A DNA stretch of 64,000 bases, from assembly GCA_036493895.1 (NCBI GenBank), contig DASXOZ010000008.1:1-64000 (forward strand), written 5' to 3'. Positions 33,871 through 42,667 of the stretch are shown piece by piece. The notes beneath the pieces were generated by a model, which was given only the letters and a program-made list of their open reading frames with translations, was not told the origin of the DNA and searched no databases. Numbering within the stretch: the first letter of the stretch is position 1; each line of letters opens with the position of its first letter. The position numbers were made by a program, and so were the translations under genes. This DNA is from Candidatus Binatia bacterium (GTDB lineage: Bacteria > Desulfobacterota > Binatia > UBA1149 > CAITLU01).

Positions 33871-35976
33871 TCAGCCGCGGATTTCGGCGAGCGAGGCCTG
33901 CGCTTGCTCCCACCGCAGCATCAGCTCTTCGAGCTTCTTCTGGTCCTCGGTGTAGGCCGACAGCAGCGATCCGTAGCGCTGCTGGTCCGCGTAGATCTCC
34001 GGCTGCGACAGCTCGTTGCTGCGACCCGCCTGCAGCGTCTCGATTTCGGCGATGCGCGCCTCGTACTCCTGCACGCGTTTTTCGAGATCGCGAAGTGTTC
34101 GCTGCGCCTCGCGGTCCTTCGCACGCTCGCGCGCCTTCTCGTCCTTCGCGCCGCGCGGATCGACAGGCGCAGCTGCTGGCGGCATCGCGGAAGGCGCCTC
34201 GAGTTTCCGCAGCTGGGTATCGGCATTCGCCGCTTGCCTGTCGCCCTTCGCTCCCGTCTTGACCGCTGTCGCTGCCGCTTTACCCGCGTTCGCCGCCGCC
34301 TTGCCGGCTTTCGCTTCTGCCTTCTCCGCTTTGGCCTCCGCCCGCGCCGTCTTCTCGGCGCCCGATCTCTGCTGGGCCAGGTGGTAGAGGAACTCGTCCA
34401 TCGTGCCGGGGAATTCCTCGACCACGTGCTCGTGGACGTACCAGACGCGGGTCGCGAGATGACGTACGAAGCTGCGGTTGTGGCTGACGAAGATCAGCGT
34501 CCCGTCGTAGGTCGCCAGCGCCTCGGCCAGCGCTTCGGAAGATTCGAGATCCAGGTGGTTGGTGGGCTCGTCCATCAGCAGCAGGTTGCCGGGATCGACC
34601 ATCAGGCGTGCCAGCGCGACTCGCGCCTTCTCGCCGCCGGACAGCACCGCGATCTTCTTGTCGACGTCGTCGTCGGAGAACAGGAAGGTCCCGAGCACGT
34701 TGCGCACCTGCGTGAGGTCGTCGTAGGCGCTGTTCTGCCACACTTCGTCGAAGACCGAGTTTCGCAGGTCGAGCCGTTCCGTCACGTGCTGGGCGTAGTA
34801 GCCGACCTTGACGTTGTGGCCGAGGCGGAAACCGCCCGCGGCCGGCGCGATCTCGCCAGCCAGGATGCGCAGCAGCGTCGTCTTGCCGGCGCCGTTGGGC
34901 CCGATGATCGCGACCTTGTCGCCGCGGCGCACGATGCCTTCTGCATGCTCGAACACGTCGATCTCGCCGTAGCGGTGCCCGAGGTCGCCCAGGATCACGG
35001 TATCGACGCCGGCTCGCTGGCACGGCGGAAAACGGAAACGCAGCGTACGCTCGCTGCCGAGCAGGTTCACGTCCTCGAGTTTCCCGAGCATCTTGACGCG
35101 GCTCTGCACCGCGGCCGCCTTGTTCGCCTGCGCGCGAAATCGCGCGATGAAGCGCTCCGTCTGGTCGCGCAGCCTCTGCTGGTTGACCGCGCGGCGCTCG
35201 AGGATCTCGGCCTCCTCCGCCCTTTGCCGCTTGTAGTCCTCGTAGTTGCCCGAGTACTGGCGCACGCCTTCGGGCTCGTAGGAGACGATTCGCGTGACCT
35301 GCTCGTTCAGGAAGTCCCGGTCGTGGCAGATCAGGATCATCGCGTTTCGGTAGCGACGCAGGAAATCGGCGAGCCAGCCCACCGTCGTCACATCGAGGTG
35401 GTTGGTCGGCTCGTCCATCAGCAGAAGGTCGGGCTTCTGGAACAAGAGCGACGCCATCACGGCGCGCATCTTCCAGCCTCCGCTGAATTCGCCGAGATCG
35501 CGGGTTGCGTCGCCGCTGCGAAAGCCGAGGCCGTCCAGGATGCGGTGCGCCTCGTGCGGCGAGTAGTTCGAGTCGAAGTGCGCGACGTCGTCGTGCAGGG
35601 TGGCCAGCTTCTCGGCCAGCTCCATCTGCTCGGCCTCCGTCGTCGCTTCGGCCAGCTCGTGCTCGACCAACTCCAGCGTCGACTCGAGGGCGGCGCGGCC
35701 GGGAACGCTGGAGAGCACGGAATCGACGAGGCTGCGGCCGCCGGCCACCTCCAGCTCCTGCGGCAGGTAGCCGATGCGGATCGCACCGGCGCGGCGCACG
35801 GCGCCGCGGTCCATTTCCTGCTGGCCGACGAGCACGCGAAGCAGCGACGATTTACCCGAGCCGTTGCGCCCGACGAGGCCGATGCGGTCCTCTTCGCCGA
35901 TCCTCAGGTTGAGGCCGGAAAAGATCGAGCGCCCGCCGAAGGCAAGCTCACAGTCTTCCATCACGACGAGCGACAT
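33871..35976 (-). CDS. ABC-F family ATPase
   Basis: A 701-residue soluble protein with two ATP-binding cassettes and no membrane domain. The first holds Walker A GRNGSGKSS (36-44), signature FSGGWKMR and Walker B LLMDEPTNHLD; the second holds GPNGAGKTT, LSGGEKARVAL and LLMDEPTNHLD. The linker between cassettes is long and charged. The C-terminal 170 residues are an Ala/Lys-rich low-complexity stretch followed by a coiled coil. The layout is that of Uup/YheS-type ABC-F proteins, which act on the ribosome or, for Uup, on DNA and ribosome biogenesis. A Met at codon 6 is an alternative start. Confidence 0.93.
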   Translation of the reverse strand: MSLVVMEDCELAFGGRSIFSGLNLRIGEEDRIGLVGRNGSGKSSLLRVLVGQQEMDRGAVRRAGAIRIGYLPQELEVAGGRSLVDSVLSSVPGRAALESTLELVEHELAEATTEAEQMELAEKLATLHDDVAHFDSNYSPHEAHRILDGLGFRSGDATRDLGEFSGGWKMRAVMASLLFQKPDLLLMDEPTNHLDVTTVGWLADFLRRYRNAMILICHDRDFLNEQVTRIVSYEPEGVRQYSGNYEDYKRQRAEEAEILERRAVNQQRLRDQTERFIARFRAQANKAAAVQSRVKMLGKLEDVNLLGSERTLRFRFPPCQRAGVDTVILGDLGHRYGEIDVFEHAEGIVRRGDKVAIIGPNGAGKTTLLRILAGEIAPAAGGFRLGHNVKVGYYAQHVTERLDLRNSVFDEVWQNSAYDDLTQVRNVLGTFLFSDDDVDKKIAVLSGGEKARVALARLMVDPGNLLLMDEPTNHLDLESSEALAEALATYDGTLIFVSHNRSFVRHLATRVWYVHEHVVEEFPGTMDEFLYHLAQQRSGAEKTARAEAKAEKAEAKAGKAAANAGKAAATAVKTGAKGDRQAANADTQLRKLEAPSAMPPAAAPVDPRGAKDEKARERAKDREAQRTLRDLEKRVQEYEARIAEIETLQAGRSNELSQPEIYADQQRYGSLLSAYTEDQKKLEELMLRWEQAQASLAEIRG

Positions 35977-36067
35977 CGAAACCGTCGTTTGTACGGAGCA
36001 CGCGGCACCCGGGCAAACGCCGCGAACGTCGCGCTGTCATTGCGGCCGTGGCCGCGCCGGCGGCAGC

Positions 36068-37390
36068 ATGCTCCGGTGCATCGCGCGCCTCGCGTGGCGC
36101 GGCGTGCTATCGTGCCCCGTCGTGCCCGGCGCCGTCGCCCCTGCCGGTGAGAAGCCGGCCCGCAAAAAGCGCATGGCGCTCGTGCTGTCGGGGGGCGGCT
36201 CCCGCGGCGCGTACGAGGCCGGCGTCGTCTCGTGGCTCTTCGAAAACATCTATCCGAAGCTCGGACGCGACTTCGAATTCGACATCGTCAGCGGCACGTC
36301 GGTCGGCGCCATCCATGCAGCGTACGTTGCGGCGTCGTCGGGGCTCGATCCGCGCGAGCGCGCGAACGCGATCGTCGAAACCTGGCGCAACATGCGCTTC
36401 GACACGGTGCTGCGGCTGTCGTGGCGGGACATGTTCGGGATCCCGCTGCGCAGCGCGGGCTTCGGGCGTCCCAAGGCGCGCGGGGGTGCGGACCAGTCGG
36501 AGTCGATCGGCGGACTCGTCGACATCGCGCCTCTCGAGCAGCTGGTGCGCGAGCGGATCCCGTGGCACCGGCTTCGCGCCAATCTCGCGGCCGGGCGCCC
36601 GTCGGTGCTGTGCACGGCGGTCACCGAGGTCAACACCGGTGTCGTGCGCGTGTTCCTCGACGGGCCTGGTGCCGATACCACGCCGTGGCTCTACGATCCT
36701 CACGTCGACGCGGTAAAGACCGAGATGACCGACCTGCACGTGCGGGCTTCGGCAGCCATTCCGTTCCTGTTCCCGTCGGTGCGCATCGGCGGCAGCTACT
36801 ACGTCGACGGCGGCCTCAGGCTCAACACGCCGCTGTCGCCGGCGGTACGGCTGCAGGCCGAAAAAGTACTCGTCGTCGGGCTCAAAAAGCGCGTGAGCAA
36901 GCAGACCCGCGACCCGTACTGCGACGCGGACGCACTGACCCAGCCGGCGTTCCTGCTCGGCAAGCTCCTCGACGTGATCCTTCTCGATCCCATCGAGAAC
37001 GAGCTGCACCAGCTCGAGATCGTCAACGCGATGCTGGCCGGCGGCAAGGCAACGTTCGGCGACGACTTCATCGAGCGCATCGCACCGACGCTTCGCGCCG
37101 TGCGCGGAGTCGGGTACAAGCCCATCGAGTTCTTCATGCAGAGCCCGTCGGAAGACATCGGCCGCATTGCCGCGGACTGCTACCACCGCAGCAACGGCGA
37201 CCTGCACTCGCGGGGAATGATCGCCGCGATGATCAAGCTGGCCGCGACGATGGGGGTACCGAAGGACGAGGCGGATTTCCTGTCGTACATCTATTTCGAC
37301 CGGGTGTTCACCGACCGGCTTCTCGAGCTCGGCCGCGACGATGCCAAAGCATCCTCCGATCGCATCCTCGCGCTGCTGCAGGACGACTGA
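36068..37390 (+). CDS. Patatin-like phospholipase
   Basis: About 440 residues from ATG 36068. The patatin domain has the oxyanion Gly-rich loop MALVLSGGGSRGAYEAG, the catalytic Ser in SGTSVGAIHA and the catalytic Asp in YYVDGGLRLNTP. It is therefore a Ser-Asp lipid acyl hydrolase that can release fatty acids from phospholipids. The C-terminal 150 residues are helical. The start is uncertain: GTG 36122 and ATG 36173 (just before the first motif) are also in frame, and no strong ribosome site marks one. The SDR gene begins four bases after its stop and is probably co-transcribed. Confidence 0.9.
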   Translation: MLRCIARLAWRGVLSCPVVPGAVAPAGEKPARKKRMALVLSGGGSRGAYEAGVVSWLFENIYPKLGRDFEFDIVSGTSVGAIHAAYVAASSGLDPRERANAIVETWRNMRFDTVLRLSWRDMFGIPLRSAGFGRPKARGGADQSESIGGLVDIAPLEQLVRERIPWHRLRANLAAGRPSVLCTAVTEVNTGVVRVFLDGPGADTTPWLYDPHVDAVKTEMTDLHVRASAAIPFLFPSVRIGGSYYVDGGLRLNTPLSPAVRLQAEKVLVVGLKKRVSKQTRDPYCDADALTQPAFLLGKLLDVILLDPIENELHQLEIVNAMLAGGKATFGDDFIERIAPTLRAVRGVGYKPIEFFMQSPSEDIGRIAADCYHRSNGDLHSRGMIAAMIKLAATMGVPKDEADFLSYIYFDRVFTDRLLELGRDDAKASSDRILALLQDD

Positions 37391-37394
37391 CGCG

Positions 37395-38201
37395 ATGCAA
37401 CTCGGGCTACAGGGCAGGCGCGTGCTCGTGACCGGGAGCTGGCGAGGGACCGGAGCCGCTACCGCGCGTGCGTTCGCCGCCGAAGGCGCCGACGTGTTCG
37501 TGCACGGGTTCGACGAAGGCCAGGGGCGCGCCGTCACGGGCGAGATCGTCGCGGCCGGCCGGTTGGCGCGCGACGTGGACGGGGACATCACTACGGCAGC
37601 GGGAGCGGCGCGGGTGGCCGACAGCGTGCTCGCGTCGGGGCCTCTCGACGTGCTCGTCAACAACTACGGAATCGCCAGTGGCGGAAGCTGGGATCATTGC
37701 GACGTCGACCACTGGCAGCAGATGTACGAGCGCAACGTGCTCTGCGGCGTGCGCATGGCGCGCGCGTTCGTGCCCGCCATGCGGGAGCGCCGCTGGGGCC
37801 GCGTGATCTTCGTCGGAACGGTGGGCTCGGTGCGGCCGCGCGCGGTGATGCCCGGCTACTATGCGGCCAAGGCCGCGCTGCCGGCTGTCGTGCTGAGCCT
37901 TGCCAAGGAGCTCGCCGGCACGGGGATTACCGTGAACTGCGTGAGCCCCGGCGTGCTGAGGACCGCGGAGGTCGAAGCGCATTTTCGCGCGCGCGCCGCA
38001 CGCAAGGGCTGGGGCGAGGACTGGAACGAAATCGAACGGCGAGCGGTGGCCGAATCGGTGGGCGCCGGGTCGGCGGCTTCGCGACTCGGGCTGCCGGAGG
38101 ACGTGGCCTCGGCGGTCGTGTTCCTCGCCAGCGACGCAGCCTCCTACATCAACGCAGTCGACCTTCGTGTCGACGGCGGCGCCGCCGACTGCGTGCGTTG
38201 A
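37395..38201 (+). CDS. Short-chain dehydrogenase/reductase
   Basis: A 268-residue classical SDR. It has the NAD(P)-binding VTGSWRGTGAATA loop (TGxxxGxG), NNYGIA in place of the usual NNAG, the catalytic YxxxK in PGYYAAKAAL, and a C-terminal VDGGAADCVR. The Ser of the catalytic tetrad lies in the FVGTVGSV strand. Close relatives are beta-ketoacyl-ACP reductase-like and fatty-acid-related enzymes, but the substrate cannot be read from sequence. Close linkage to patatin suggests lipid metabolism. It is convergent with the molybdopterin enzyme, with a repeat cluster between. Confidence 0.9.
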   Translation: MQLGLQGRRVLVTGSWRGTGAATARAFAAEGADVFVHGFDEGQGRAVTGEIVAAGRLARDVDGDITTAAGAARVADSVLASGPLDVLVNNYGIASGGSWDHCDVDHWQQMYERNVLCGVRMARAFVPAMRERRWGRVIFVGTVGSVRPRAVMPGYYAAKAALPAVVLSLAKELAGTGITVNCVSPGVLRTAEVEAHFRARAARKGWGEDWNEIERRAVAESVGAGSAASRLGLPEDVASAVVFLASDAASYINAVDLRVDGGAADCVR

Positions 38202-38214
38202 ATGCGGACAGAAT

Positions 38215-38308
38215 GGGGTCAGGCACCAGCGGCTGCGATGCCGAGACGAATTTGTAGCGTCACTCCGGCCGCTGGTGCCTGACCCCACGGCCGCTGGTGC
38301 CTGTCCCC
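38215..38308. repeat. REP-like repeat cluster C
   Basis: One forward copy (GGGGTCAGGCACCAGCGGC from 38215) and two reverse copies (CCGCTGGTGCCTGACCCC and CCGCTGGTGCCTGTCCCC) fill the gap between two convergent genes. It begins 14 bases after the SDR stop and ends four bases from the molybdopterin gene stop. Confidence 0.85.
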
Positions 38309-38311
38309 AGT

Positions 38312-40459
38312 CTACGCGACGGCAGGCTCGCAGGCGCTGACGCGCACCGGCACTCCGGTCAGCACGCCGTTGCCGACGAGGCCTTCGACGATGCTCTCAT
38401 CGGTGAGATCGTTCATCGATGCGCCGGGGTGGGCGGCGGCGTTGCGCGCCCGGATTCCCTTGCGATCGTGACCGAATCCGTGCGGCATGCTGACGACGCC
38501 CGGCATCATCTCGTCGGTCACCGCCAGTGGCAGCGACACGCGTCCGACGCGGCTTTCGACCGCCACCAGGCGCCCGTGCTTCAAACCAAGACGCTCGGCA
38601 TCGACGGGGCTCATCAGCAGCGTGCACCGCTCGGGTCCCTTGATCAGCGTCGGGCAGTTGTGCATCCACGAGTTGTTGGAGCGGAGCTGGCGACGCCCGA
38701 TCATCAGGAAGCCGTTGCTGGCCGTTCCCGCATCGAACCCGCCGCCTGAAAGCGCCGCATCCAGCCGCGCGATCTCGACGTCGATCTCCGGGTGCGCAAG
38801 GTGGATGCGACCGTCGTCGTGGCGCACCGCGCGCTCGATGCCGCCTTCCTTCATCGGGCCGAGGTCGATTCCCGCCGGACTGGCCTTGATGTCCTCGAGC
38901 GTCAATCCGTAGGGACCGCTTGCGAGCAGCATCGCGATGAACTGCTCGGGCGGAGTCGAATACAGCGCGTCGGTAGTGTTCTCGATCGGCTTTCCACCGG
39001 CGGCGACCGAGTCTTCGCTGCGCAGCCGCGTCAGCTCCGCGCAAAGGCGGCCGCAGATCTCGATCTCGCTCAGGCTTTCGGCGGCGGGCTCGAACACCGG
39101 CCCGCAGTACTTGGTCGTGTCGCGCACGGCGAGCTTGTGGAAGACCAGGCTGTAGTGGTCGTTCTCGAGCGCGTGGCGAGGCGGCAGGATGACGTCGGCA
39201 AAGCGCGTCGTCTCGTTGAGCGCCGGATCGATGCTGACCATGAACTCGAGGCCGGCGAGCGCGCGCTCCAGGCGCGCACCGTTCGGAGTCGACAGCGCAG
39301 GATTTCCGGCAATCGTCAGCAGGCCGTGGATCTGGCCGTCGCCAGGCGTTTCCATCTCTTCGGACATGCAGGCTGCAGGCAGCTCGCCACCGAATTCGGG
39401 AAGACCGCGCACGCGCGAGCGCCAGCGCCGGTACGTGCCCTTCGACGAATAGACGGCAGCCGGGCTCGGGAACATCATGCCGCCGGGGCGGTCGAGGTTT
39501 GCGGTGACGATGTTGATGATGTCGCCGAGCCAGCTCGCCAGCGTGCCGTACTCCTGGACGCAGATTCCGATGCGCGTGTAGCACGCGGCGCCTTCGGCCG
39601 ACGAGAATTCGCGCGCCAGGCGCACGAGCGTCTCGGCGTCGATGCCCGTCGCCGCAGCGACGCGCTCGGGAGGGAACTTCTTGGCAATCGCTTCGATCTC
39701 CGGAAGGCCGAGCACCCGGCCTTCGGCGGCACCGAGGCGAGCGCGCCCCTCGCGGAAGATCACCGACAGCAGCGCGAGCAGGAACAGCGCGTCCGTGCCG
39801 GGCCGCAGGAAGACATGCTCGGTGGCGGCCTCGGCCGTCTCGCTGCGTCGAGGATCGACGACGACGATGCGCCCGCCGCGCTCGCGGATTTCGCGAAGGC
39901 GCTTTTTCATTCCGGGCGCCGTCATCAGGCTGCCGTTGGAGACGAGCGGATTGGCACCGAGGATCAGCAGGTAGCGGGTGCGATCGAGATCGGGGATCGG
40001 GATCGAGAGCTGGGCGCCGAAGACGAGGTAGGCGGCGAGCATCTGCGGGTACTGGTCGACCGTCGATGCGCTGAAGCGGTTCCTGGTGCCGAGCAGGCGA
40101 AGCAGCGGCGGCATCGCCAGCATCGCCGGAAGATTGTGCGCGCTCGGATTGCCGACGTAGGTCCCGAACGAGTCGTTGCCGCTTCGCTTCTGCACACCGT
40201 GGATGCCGCGTGCGGCGTGCGCGATCGCCTCGTCCCACGAAGTCTCGCACCAGGCCTCGCCGTCGCGGATCATCGGGCGCCGGATGCGGTCGGCGTCCTC
40301 CCACGCATCACGCAGCGCGTTGCCCTTGGGGCACATGTAGCCGCGCGACAGCGGATCGTCCTCGTCGCCGCGGATCGACAGGATGCGTCGTCCCTCGGTT
40401 TCGATCAGCAGGCCGCAATGCGCTTCGCAAAGGTTGCAGGTCCGGTGGTGGGTCGGCAT
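38312..40459 (-). CDS. Molybdopterin oxidoreductase, DMSO-reductase family, with 4Fe-4S cluster
   Basis: A 715-residue soluble enzyme. The N-terminal cluster motif is C-x2-C-x3-C-x27-C (CNLCEAHC near residue 7, then YMCPKG). Cofactor-domain blocks include ILGANPLVSNGSLMTAPGMK, IVVVDPRRSETAEAA, LTIAGNPALSTPNG and the C-terminal NNSWMHNCPTLIKGPERCTL segment of the dinucleotide-binding domain. Similar proteins are seen among acetylene-hydratase-like and unassigned formate-dehydrogenase-like enzymes. No Tat signal or partner subunit is seen, so it is probably cytoplasmic and soluble. A second member of the family is at 62003. Start 40459 has AAGGA at seven bases. Confidence 0.92.
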   Translation of the reverse strand: MPTHHRTCNLCEAHCGLLIETEGRRILSIRGDEDDPLSRGYMCPKGNALRDAWEDADRIRRPMIRDGEAWCETSWDEAIAHAARGIHGVQKRSGNDSFGTYVGNPSAHNLPAMLAMPPLLRLLGTRNRFSASTVDQYPQMLAAYLVFGAQLSIPIPDLDRTRYLLILGANPLVSNGSLMTAPGMKKRLREIRERGGRIVVVDPRRSETAEAATEHVFLRPGTDALFLLALLSVIFREGRARLGAAEGRVLGLPEIEAIAKKFPPERVAAATGIDAETLVRLAREFSSAEGAACYTRIGICVQEYGTLASWLGDIINIVTANLDRPGGMMFPSPAAVYSSKGTYRRWRSRVRGLPEFGGELPAACMSEEMETPGDGQIHGLLTIAGNPALSTPNGARLERALAGLEFMVSIDPALNETTRFADVILPPRHALENDHYSLVFHKLAVRDTTKYCGPVFEPAAESLSEIEICGRLCAELTRLRSEDSVAAGGKPIENTTDALYSTPPEQFIAMLLASGPYGLTLEDIKASPAGIDLGPMKEGGIERAVRHDDGRIHLAHPEIDVEIARLDAALSGGGFDAGTASNGFLMIGRRQLRSNNSWMHNCPTLIKGPERCTLLMSPVDAERLGLKHGRLVAVESRVGRVSLPLAVTDEMMPGVVSMPHGFGHDRKGIRARNAAAHPGASMNDLTDESIVEGLVGNGVLTGVPVRVSACEPAVA

Positions 40460-40569
40460 CGGCGGATCCTTCCACGGATGGCTCCTCCGTGGAAGGCCCA
40501 CTGCAGACCACCGTGGCAGGGGCCACCTTGCGCTTGCGCATCTGGTGTCCTTTGGCTTTATTTAGCCAC

Positions 40570-40953
40570 GTGACGAAGGAGACGACCCAGGGCATTTCGG
40601 TCGAAGTCGAGTCCTATTTCGTGCCGGAGCAGTCCGACGCCGTGCTCGACCGTTACGTTTTTGCCTACCGGATCCGGATCTCGAACGAATCCGAGGTCAC
40701 CGTGCAGCTCACGCGCCGTCACTGGTACATCGCCGAGGGCGACGGAACGGTGCGCGAGGTCGAGGGTGAGGGCGTCGTCGGCGAGCAGCCCGTCATGGCG
40801 CCCGGGGAGACCCACGAGTACATGAGCGGCGCGATCCTGCAGGGGCCGGTCGGCAGCATGCACGGCACCTACGAGATGCGCCGCGAGGACGGTACTGGCT
40901 TCTTTGCCGTCATCCCGAAGTTCACGCTGCAGATGCCCCGCACGCTGCACTGA
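40570..40953 (+). CDS. apaG: ApaG family protein
   Basis: A 127-residue protein, the normal length for ApaG. Family blocks are YVFAYRIRISNESEVTVQLT, RRHWYIAEGDG, EVEGEGVVGEQPVMAPGETH and GAILQGPVGSMHGTYEM. ApaG is a beta-sandwich protein associated with Mg/Co resistance and pyrophosphate-related stress in E. coli; its biochemical role is unclear. The likely start is GTG 40570 with no strong ribosome site. It is divergent from the molybdopterin gene. A tandem hairpin repeat follows its stop. Confidence 0.93.
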   Translation: MTKETTQGISVEVESYFVPEQSDAVLDRYVFAYRIRISNESEVTVQLTRRHWYIAEGDGTVREVEGEGVVGEQPVMAPGETHEYMSGAILQGPVGSMHGTYEMRREDGTGFFAVIPKFTLQMPRTLH

Positions 40954-40984
40954 CGGGCACCTGCCGACGCGGGCAGTAGGCCGG

Positions 40985-41071
40985 CCATCGGCCCTGCGGG
41001 CTTTACGCCCGGGCCATCGGTCGGGCGCGCCGCAGGCGCGGGGCATCGGGCGTGCGGGCAATGCGCCCGCA
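40985..41071 (+). repeat. Three tandem 29-bp hairpin units between apaG and the reductase gene
   Basis: Units at 40985-41013, 41014-41042 and 41043-41071 each start CCATCGG or GCATCGG. Units 1 and 3 each hold a clear GC-rich hairpin, for example GCGGGC then TTTA then CGCCCG. The third ends exactly against the stop codon of the convergent reductase gene. Together with the 26-bp units at 20922-20999 they form a second repeat family of this genome. The units could act as bidirectional terminators, although no T-run follows. Confidence 0.8.
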
Positions 41072-42433
41072 CTAGCGCAACGTCACCAGCTCCTCGGCCG
41101 TCGTCGGGTGGATGCCGACCGTGGCATCGAAGTCGCGCTTGGTTGCGCCCATCTTCACCGCCACCGCGAAACCCTGGATGATCTCGGGAGCGTCGCGGCC
41201 GATCAGGTGGCAGCCGAGCACCCGCTCGTCGTCGCGGCGAACGACGAGCTTGACGGTCGTCTTCGCATCGCGCCCCGTCAGGTTGTGAAGCATCGGCCGG
41301 AACTTCGCCTTGAAGACCTGGATCGCCTCGTCGCCGTAGCGCACTCGCGCTTCTTCCTCCGAGAGCCCGACCGTGCCGATCGGCGGATCCGAGAAAACGG
41401 CCGACGGAATGTTCTCGTAGGTCATCGGGACGCTGCGGCCGCCGTAAATGCGGTCGGCCCAGAGCCTTCCGGCATGAATGGCGACCGGTGTCAGCGGGCT
41501 TCGGCCGGTGACATCGCCGATCGCGAAGATCGTCGCCGCGGCCGTCGAAGCGTCCTCGCCGCAGACGATGTTGCCGAGCTCGTCCAGCGCGACGCCCACC
41601 TGTTCCAGGCCGAGCTCCTCGGTGTTCGCACGGCGTCCGGTCGCGTAGAGCATGCAGCGCTCGACGCTCAGCGTGCAGTCTCCGTCCGGCCCGACGAGGT
41701 CGAGCACGAAAGTGCCCGACGGCGTTTTGGCGATGCGCCGGACGTGGGTACGAGCGTGCACGAACATGCCCGAGCTTCGCATCGCAGAGTCGAGCTCGCG
41801 GCGCAGGTCGCCGTCGAACCCGCGCAGCGGGAGCTCGCCGCGATACACGAGGTGCACCTTGGTGCCGACGGCCTGGAACACGCCGCCGAGCTCACAGGCA
41901 ATGTAGCCCCCGCCGATCAGCGCGACGTCGCGGGGCTGGTGGTCCAGCTCGAAGAAACCGTCACTCGTGATCACGTGCTCGATGCCGTCGATCGACGGCA
42001 GGCTCGGGCGCGATCCGGTCGCAACGAGGATACGCCCGGCAGTGACGGTAACCCCGTCGATCGTCACTTCATTCGGGCCGCTGATGCGCGCATGGCCGCG
42101 CAGCAGGTCGACGCCGGCCTGCCGCAGCAGCCGCTCGTGGGTTTCCTCGAGTCCGCGCACGTTGGCATCGCGGGCGGCGACCAGCGCAGCCCAGTCGAGA
42201 CGGGCATCGCCGCTGCTCCAGCCGTATCCCCGCGAATCTTCGAACGCGTGCGCGAAGTCGGCCGCGTAGACCATGAACTTCTTCGGCACGCAGCCGCGGA
42301 TCACGCAGGTTCCGCCGACGCGGCCCTGTTCGATGATGGCAACGCGCGCGCCGTAGGACGCGGCGCGCTTGGAGGTGGCCAGGCCGCCGCTGCCGGCGCC
42401 GAGCACGACCAGGTCGTAGCGGGCTTCTGTCAC
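41072..42433 (-). CDS. gor: Glutathione-disulfide-reductase-like flavoprotein
   Basis: A 453-residue class I pyridine nucleotide-disulfide oxidoreductase. It has the N-terminal FAD site GAGSGGLATSKRAASYGA, the redox-active disulfide GGTCVIRGCVPKK, the NAD(P) site VALIGGGYIACELGGVF, the FAD segment TIFAIGDVTG and the C-terminal active-site HPTTAEE. The CVIRGC disulfide is that of glutathione reductases rather than dihydrolipoamide or mercuric reductases. The predicted role is NADPH-dependent thiol maintenance. Start GTG 42433. It is convergent with apaG and abuts the 29-bp repeat array. Confidence 0.9.
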   Translation of the reverse strand: MTEARYDLVVLGAGSGGLATSKRAASYGARVAIIEQGRVGGTCVIRGCVPKKFMVYAADFAHAFEDSRGYGWSSGDARLDWAALVAARDANVRGLEETHERLLRQAGVDLLRGHARISGPNEVTIDGVTVTAGRILVATGSRPSLPSIDGIEHVITSDGFFELDHQPRDVALIGGGYIACELGGVFQAVGTKVHLVYRGELPLRGFDGDLRRELDSAMRSSGMFVHARTHVRRIAKTPSGTFVLDLVGPDGDCTLSVERCMLYATGRRANTEELGLEQVGVALDELGNIVCGEDASTAAATIFAIGDVTGRSPLTPVAIHAGRLWADRIYGGRSVPMTYENIPSAVFSDPPIGTVGLSEEEARVRYGDEAIQVFKAKFRPMLHNLTGRDAKTTVKLVVRRDDERVLGCHLIGRDAPEIIQGFAVAVKMGATKRDFDATVGIHPTTAEELVTLR

Positions 42434-42592
42434 CTGGCGGACCTACTCAAAGCCGCAAGGAGGCTCAAGAACGGGAACGGTCCGCCGGGGGCGGGTGAAG
42501 GCACAGGCAGGGACCGTAAGCAGCTGCTCACCCGGACGGGTGGCAGCGGAGATCGCGACGGGGCAGGGCAGCAGCCGCGATCAAAAAACCGT

Positions 42593-42598
42593 TACAAT
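42593..42598 (+). promoter_or_regulatory. -10-like TACAAT box before an orphan hairpin
   Basis: TACAAT precedes the hairpin at 42625-42667 by 26 bases, so a transcript starting near 42605 would begin with the hairpin. No good -35 is seen. The 160 bases before it (42434-42592) hold nothing I can identify. Confidence 0.35.
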
Positions 42599-42624
42599 CC
42601 GGCGACTTGGCGTTAATTCCAAGA

Positions 42625-42667
42625 CGCCTTTCGGGTGGGGCCCTGCCGGGCCCCACCCGTGAAGGCG
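42625..42667. other. Long GC-rich inverted repeat, 18 bp of stem
   Basis: CGCCTT then CGGGTGGGGCCC (42625-42643, one base between) face GGGCCCCACCCG then AAGGCG (42648-42667, two bases between) across a TGCC loop. The stem is nearly perfect. No T-run follows, so it is not a standard terminator. It could be the 5' end of a small RNA or a mobile-element end. Confidence 0.6.
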
